Shown here in pieces: positions 59,725-64,000 of a stretch of 64,000 nt of DNA. Each line of letters opens with the position of its first letter. Within the stretch, counting starts at the first letter, position 1. Where the stretch lies: contig DAIUFE010000001.1 of the NCBI GenBank assembly GCA_036844765.1, forward strand, positions 62,001 through 126,000, given 5' to 3'. Position numbers and translations under genes: made by a program. The stretch is from Thermocaproicibacter sp036844765. GTDB taxonomy: Bacteria > Bacillota > Clostridia > Oscillospirales > Acutalibacteraceae. The notes under the pieces are model-generated. The model had not been told where the DNA came from and did no database searches. It saw only the letters and a program-made list of their open reading frames with translations.

Positions 59725-60768
59725 TTGAAAGCACTGTTTCTCGCGGGCGGCATGGGCACACGGCTCAAGCCGCTGACCGACCATCTGCCGAAACCGATGG
59801 TCCCCATTATGGGCATTCCGCTCCTGGAGCGGAATATCGACGAACTGAAACGCTGCGGTGTGAGGGAAGCCATCCTGAGCACCTGTTATAAGGCCGACTG
59901 CATTTCCAAGCATTTCGAGGAGCGGCACGTCGACGGCATCAAAATCACCTATGTCTGCGAGGATATCCCGCTCGGGACGGGCGGGGCCATCAAGAACTGC
60001 CAAAAATATCTGGACGGGACTTTTCTCGTGTTCAACTCCGACATCCTGAGCAACATCGATCTGAGGGATCTGGTGGCGTACCACAGGAAAAAAGGCGCGG
60101 ACGCGACCATCGCCGTCACGCGCGTGGCGGACCCTTCCAGCTACGGGGTGATCGAATTCGGCTCCGACGGAATCGCTTCCTCGTTCACCGAAAAACCGAA
60201 GCCCGGCGAAGCGAAATCGAACTTCATCAACGCGGGCATCTATGTGTTCGAGCCGAAGGTCCTCGACCTGATTCCGTCCGGCAAAGTGGTGTCCGTGGAA
60301 AAGGAAACCTTCCCCGCCCTGCTGAAAAACGGCTGTAAAATCGCCGTCTATACCGGCGGAAACTACTGGATCGACATCGGCACTCCGGAAAAATACATGC
60401 AGGCGCACCAGGATATCTTCAACGGCCGCTGCTGCGTGCCGGAAAACGATTTCTCGAGCGAAAAGGTGTACGGGCTCTCCAACGTGGAGATCCACCCCAC
60501 CGCCAAAGTCACCGGGCCCGTCTGGTTCGGCAAAAACGTGCGTATCGGCGCGAACGTGACGGTCGGGCCGAACGTGGTGATCGGCAACAACTTCCAGACC
60601 GGGCGGGGCTGCGTGATCCGCAACAGCGTGATCTGGAGCGGCGTCTCCGTCGGGAGCGGCGTGGATATCACCCACTCCGTCGTCACGTCCGGCTGCCGCA
60701 TCGAAAGCGGCGTGCAGTGCGTGGACACCGTGTATTCGCAGGAAAGCAAGCGCCCCTTTGTAATCTGA
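59725..60768 (+). CDS. Sugar-phosphate nucleotidyltransferase with LbH tail
   Basis: The 347-residue protein has an NTP-transferase domain (LAGGMGTRLKPLTDHLPKPM at its start; GTGGAIKN; FNSDIL; EKPKPGE) and a left-handed beta-helix C terminus (about 250-340). Its closest look is mannose-1-phosphate guanylyltransferase (GDP-mannose pyrophosphorylase), which fits mannose-1-phosphate from the GH130 enzyme; glucose-1-phosphate use is not excluded. The start is TTG (59725) after AGGAGG. Confidence 0.85.
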   Translation: MKALFLAGGMGTRLKPLTDHLPKPMVPIMGIPLLERNIDELKRCGVREAILSTCYKADCISKHFEERHVDGIKITYVCEDIPLGTGGAIKNCQKYLDGTFLVFNSDILSNIDLRDLVAYHRKKGADATIAVTRVADPSSYGVIEFGSDGIASSFTEKPKPGEAKSNFINAGIYVFEPKVLDLIPSGKVVSVEKETFPALLKNGCKIAVYTGGNYWIDIGTPEKYMQAHQDIFNGRCCVPENDFSSEKVYGLSNVEIHPTAKVTGPVWFGKNVRIGANVTVGPNVVIGNNFQTGRGCVIRNSVIWSGVSVGSGVDITHSVVTSGCRIESGVQCVDTVYSQESKRPFVI

Positions 60769-60781
60769 GGGCCGGAAAGGA

Positions 60782-61957
60782 ATGGGAGCATTGGACGAAA
60801 ATCAAAAAATCCGCGCGCTGTTTTTAAGCACCTATCCCCCGCGGGCCTGCGGCATTGCGACCTTTACGCAGGATCTGGTGGGCGCGCTGACCCAAACGGG
60901 AAAGATCGACGCGGGCATCGTCGCCGTCAGCAACGGCGGAGAATCCTACCCGCCGGAGGTCCGGTTCGATTTTCCGCAGCAGTCGCCGGAAGCATACCCG
61001 GAAGCGGCCGAAAAAATCAACCGCTCGGGGGCCGACATGCTGATGGTCGAGCATGAATACGGCATTTACGGCGGAAAATGGGGCGAGCAGGTCCTCAAGC
61101 TGACGGGGGCGCTCAGGATTCCCTATTTCGTCACCCTGCACACCGTGCTGCCGGAGCCGAACAAGGCCCAGAAGGAGATCGTCGGCGGCCTTGCGGCACG
61201 GTGCGAAAAGATGGTCACGATGGCGCCCAACACGGTCGAAACGCTTGAGACCGTCTATGGGGTGAAGACGGAAAAAATCGCCGTGATCCATCACGGCGTG
61301 CCGGAACTGCCCGTCAAAAGCCGGGACGAGCTGAAACGGGAGGAAGGGCTGGAGGGCCGCTTCGTCGTCAGCACGTTCGGGCTGCTCAGCCCCGGGAAAG
61401 GGCTGGAATACGGGATCGAGGCGACGGCGCGCGCCGCGAAAAAGCACCCCGAGATCCTCTATCTGATCCTCGGGCAGACGCATCCGGTCGTCCGCCGGCG
61501 CGACGGCGAAAAATACCGGGAAAAACTGGAACGGACGGTGGAAAATTTCGGGATCTCCAAAAACGTCCGCTTCGTCAACCGCTACCTGACCAAGGAGGAG
61601 ATCATCCGCTATCTTGCCCTTTCGGACGTCTATATGACGCCCTATCTGGGGAAGGACCAGGCCGTCAGCGGCACGCTGGCCTACGCCGTCGGGTACGGGC
61701 GGGTCATCGTCTCCACGCCGTATTCCTATGCGCGCGTGATGCTGGCCGACGGGCGCGGCCTGCTGGCGGAATTCCGCGACGCGGGCTCCCTTGCGGAGTG
61801 CCTCTGCCGGGTGATGGAGCACCCCGACCTGCAGGCCGAGATGGAAAAGAAGACGCTCGCCCTCGGCAAGACCATGATGTGGAGCCGCGTCGCAGAAAAT
61901 TATCTTGCGATGTTCCGGAAAGCCCTCGCGGCCCGGGATCCAAAGGAGGCTCTATGA
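60782..61957 (+). CDS. GT4-family glycosyltransferase
   Basis: The 391-residue protein has the two-Rossmann GT-B layout: YPPRACGIATFTQDL, EHEYGIYGG and HTVLPEPN in the first half, HHGV, the basic GLLSPGKGLEYGIEA donor site, and SGTLAYAVGYG at the end. It would transfer a sugar, perhaps mannose from GDP-mannose, to an acceptor. Its stop overlaps the next gene by 4 bases. Confidence 0.86.
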   Translation: MGALDENQKIRALFLSTYPPRACGIATFTQDLVGALTQTGKIDAGIVAVSNGGESYPPEVRFDFPQQSPEAYPEAAEKINRSGADMLMVEHEYGIYGGKWGEQVLKLTGALRIPYFVTLHTVLPEPNKAQKEIVGGLAARCEKMVTMAPNTVETLETVYGVKTEKIAVIHHGVPELPVKSRDELKREEGLEGRFVVSTFGLLSPGKGLEYGIEATARAAKKHPEILYLILGQTHPVVRRRDGEKYREKLERTVENFGISKNVRFVNRYLTKEEIIRYLALSDVYMTPYLGKDQAVSGTLAYAVGYGRVIVSTPYSYARVMLADGRGLLAEFRDAGSLAECLCRVMEHPDLQAEMEKKTLALGKTMMWSRVAENYLAMFRKALAARDPKEAL

Positions 61958-63003
61958 CGTCGGACTCCATCGACACCCGGTATCTTTTCCGACTGACGGA
62001 CGACACGGGTCTTTTTCAGCATGCGGTGCTGGGGGTGCCGGACCCGAAGGAGGGCTACACCACGGACGACAATGCCCGCGCCCTGATGCTGGCGGGGATG
62101 CTGTACGGCCGCACCGGCGAAAAAAAATACGAAGAGCTGCTGGTCCGTTATCTCAGCTTCCTGTTTTACGCGGAAAGGGACCGGTGGTTTCGCAATTTCA
62201 TGGGCTATGACCGCAATTTTCTCGAGAAGCGCGGCTCGGAGGACTGCTTCGGGCGCTGCCTGTGGGCGCTCGCCTATACGGCGACTCGGGAAGGGCTGCC
62301 CGGATATATCCGCGCCTGTGCGGAAAGGCTCCTGCACCGCACGGCGGCAAGCTGTTCGAGCCTCGCTTCCCTGAAGGGCAAAGCCTACGCCCTGACCGGC
62401 CTGACGATCTGGAAAGATCCGGAGGCGCAGCCGTTTGTAAAGATGATGGCGGATTCCATCATCGATACATACGCGCAGTGCCGGCGCGAGGACTGGCGGT
62501 GGTTCGAGGAAAAGATCACCTACTGCAGCGCCATCCTCCCCTATTCCATGCTCTGCGCGTGTGAAACCGAGAAACGTTGTTTGAACATCGGGCTGGAAAG
62601 CCTCGATTTTCTTCTGGAAATCACGACGAAAAACGGCGTTTTCAAGCCGGTAGGCTGCAAAGGCTGGCTGGCCCGCGGCGAGACGCCCGCGGAATACGAC
62701 GAGCAGCCGGTGGAAGCATGCAGCACGCTTCTGACCTGCCTGAAAGCGCACCGGATGACAGGGGAAAAAAAGTACGAAGACGCCGCCCGCCGGTGTTTTT
62801 TCTGGTATCTCGGGATGAATTCTCGCGGGCAGACACTGATCGACCCGGAGACCGGCGGCTGCCGCGACGGCCTGACGCAGAACGGCCCGAACGGCAACGA
62901 GGGCGCGGAAAGCATCGTGTGCTGGCTGATTGCCCGCACGATCGCCGAAAAGGAACAGTGGCTGCCCATGCCGGAAAAGAACGAAAACCCGATGCAGGGA
63001 TAA
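61954..63003 (+). CDS. Predicted alpha/alpha-barrel protein of the GH130 operon
   Basis: The 349-residue protein is helical with repeated hairpin units and motifs TTDDNARAL, GYDRNFLEKRGSEDCFGR and QPVEACSTLL, the look of an (alpha/alpha)6 barrel such as mannan- or glycan-active enzymes and epimerases. I cannot give an activity. The 4-base overlap with the GT4 gene means they are translated together and probably act in the same pathway. Confidence 0.75.
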   Translation: MTSDSIDTRYLFRLTDDTGLFQHAVLGVPDPKEGYTTDDNARALMLAGMLYGRTGEKKYEELLVRYLSFLFYAERDRWFRNFMGYDRNFLEKRGSEDCFGRCLWALAYTATREGLPGYIRACAERLLHRTAASCSSLASLKGKAYALTGLTIWKDPEAQPFVKMMADSIIDTYAQCRREDWRWFEEKITYCSAILPYSMLCACETEKRCLNIGLESLDFLLEITTKNGVFKPVGCKGWLARGETPAEYDEQPVEACSTLLTCLKAHRMTGEKKYEDAARRCFFWYLGMNSRGQTLIDPETGGCRDGLTQNGPNGNEGAESIVCWLIARTIAEKEQWLPMPEKNENPMQG

Positions 63004-63019
63004 TGGTCGTGGTTCGTTC

Positions 63020-63070
63020 AAAAGAACAGGTCCTTTGCAGCGGTAAAGCTGCAGGGGACCTGTTCTTTTT
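63020..63070 (+). terminator. Terminator of the GH130 operon
   Basis: A 14-bp stem (63020-63033 with 63056-63069) with an inner TGCAGC/GCTGCA stem is followed by Ts. Confidence 0.85.
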
Positions 63071-63180
63071 ACCCGGTTCAACGCTGGGGGACATAGGTAC
63101 AAAATATAGAATTCGATGAGGGAAAGCGGCATAAATCCGTGAAAAGTATTTACTTTTTGAATATTGATGATAAAATCACG

Positions 63181-63196
63181 ATGTAATCTTTTACAT
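63181..63196. promoter_or_regulatory. Small palindrome ahead of uxaB
   Basis: ATGTAA and TTACAT (63181-63186 with 63191-63196) flank TCTT, about 22 bases before the TTG start. A TTTACT/TAAAAT promoter with a 16-base spacer lies just upstream, so this could be a repressor site. Confidence 0.45.
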
Positions 63197-63217
63197 AATC
63201 AAGAGGAGAGCTTCCAG

Positions 63218-64000
63218 TTGAAAAAGATTCAGGAAATCTATCACCGCAGCCCGCGGCCGATCCGGGTCGTCCAATTCGGAGAAGGCAATTTCCTGCGCGG
63301 ATTCGTCGACGACATGGTCGACATCGCAAACGAAAAAGGCGTATTCAACGGCGATGTGGCCATCGTCAAACCGACCGAATTCGGAGACCTGAAACGCTTC
63401 CGCGACCAGGATAACCTCTACACGGTGGTGCTGCGCGGCCTGGTGGAGGGGAAACCTTATGTGGAAAAGCGCGTCGTCACCAGCGTTCAAAAAGTAATCA
63501 GCGCCTACGACGAATACGGGGCATGGATGGACCTTGCAAAGCTCGACACGCTGCAGTTCGTCGTTTCCAATACGACGGAGGCCGGCATCGTCTACGACGA
63601 AACCGATCGATTGGAGCGGACTCCGCCTAAAACCTACCCGGGCAAGCTGACGAAATTCCTGTATGAACGCTTTCTGGAATTTCACGGCGCGGCGGATAAG
63701 GGCCTTGTGATTCTGCCGGTCGAGCTGATCGAGGACAACGGCAAAACTCTGCGCGCGGACGTGCTCCGCCTTGCCGGTCTGTGGAAGCTCGGAGCGGAAT
63801 TCAAAAAATGGATCGAGGAGGACAACGTCTTCTGCAGCACGCTGGTCGACCGGATCATTACCGGCTACCCCAAGGCGGAAGCGGAAACGATCTGGAAAGA
63901 ACTCGGGTACGAGGACCGTCTGCTCGATACCGGCGAGCCCTTCTCGCTTTGGGTAATCGAGAGCGAAAAGGACATTTCCGCCCAATTTCCTCTCGACAAG
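63218..64000 (+). CDS. uxaB: Tagaturonate reductase (UxaB), 3' end outside the window
   Basis: UxaB reduces tagaturonate to altronate with NADH in galacturonate breakdown. The frame is open to base 64000; 261 codons are visible of about 480. It starts at TTG (63218) with GGAG 9 bases ahead. The matches to UxaB are VQFGEGNFLRGFVDDMVD, FVVSNTTEAGI, ELIEDNG and FCSTLVDRIITGYP. The related mannitol dehydrogenase-type fructuronate reductases lack this combination. Confidence 0.93.
   Translation, partial: MKKIQEIYHRSPRPIRVVQFGEGNFLRGFVDDMVDIANEKGVFNGDVAIVKPTEFGDLKRFRDQDNLYTVVLRGLVEGKPYVEKRVVTSVQKVISAYDEYGAWMDLAKLDTLQFVVSNTTEAGIVYDETDRLERTPPKTYPGKLTKFLYERFLEFHGAADKGLVILPVELIEDNGKTLRADVLRLAGLWKLGAEFKKWIEEDNVFCSTLVDRIITGYPKAEAETIWKELGYEDRLLDTGEPFSLWVIESEKDISAQFPLDK

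Overview
The window looks like a chromosome segment of an endospore-forming, high-GC Clostridia, most likely of the Oscillospiraceae/Acutalibacteraceae type. Support comes from sporulation-linked genes (spoIIM, a spoIIIE/ftsK translocase, tepA, cwlD, tgl), the Clostridia-specific SCIFF peptide with its radical SAM maturase, Rex, a type II NADP isocitrate dehydrogenase, and AT-rich promoters and intergenic gaps set in very GC-rich coding DNA. TTG starts backed by good Shine-Dalgarno (SD) sequences are common. I saw no tRNA, rRNA, insertion sequence, prophage or CRISPR array. The first gene (ispE) and last gene (uxaB) run off the window.

Layout. 1-5.6 kb: ispE and eda face a minus-strand operon fhs-tsaE-tsaB-rpiB-upp. 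5.7-12.5 kb: a SEDS (RodA/FtsW) gene, then minus-strand DUF3006, a ComEC-like metallo-beta-lactamase protein, spoIIIE/ftsK, uppP and tepA. 12.5-20.2 kb: a plus-strand run acn-traX-icd-rex-lemA-DUF2207-small membrane gene, joining partial TCA enzymes to the NADH sensor Rex. 20.3-28.6 kb: a DUF4380-like gene coupled to tmcAL, ackA, cwlD, radA, a small Cys-rich protein, and a MacA/MacB-like pair with no ATPase. 28.6-38 kb: ogt, two tyrosine recombinases, a YesL-like protein, spoIIM, the SCIFF cluster with its TIGR04086 neighbour, yajC, tgt and queA. 37.9-41.6 kb: a lysine riboswitch followed by asd-dapA-dapB and a stand-alone aspartokinase-type ACT protein. 41.6-48.4 kb: a TSCPD protein, a PHP phosphoesterase, an ABC-2 exporter pair and a five-gene GntR/ABC operon with its own palindromic operator. 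48.5-55.6 kb: the complete pstSCAB-phoU-phoB-phoR phosphate module. 55.6-58.0 kb: a 39-codon ORF, an unrecognised gene and the spore-coat transglutaminase tgl in an overlapping chain, then a hypothetical gene. 58.0-58.6 kb: non-coding, with a predicted short transcript. 58.6-63.0 kb: a GH130 phosphorylase, sugar nucleotidyltransferase, GT4 glycosyltransferase and predicted alpha/alpha-barrel protein in one operon. 63.2 kb to the end: uxaB.

Most regions are ordinary housekeeping. The parts that best repay a second look are the GH130 glycan operon with its tandem-repeat promoter, the unrecognised gene chain coupled to tgl, the non-coding block 58007-58642, a promoter-palindrome-SD cassette with no gene at 28531-28620, the stand-alone ACT protein under lysine-riboswitch control, and two sites where a terminator stem doubles as the next gene's SD. 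All functions are inferred from sequence by eye; no database search or folding program was run.
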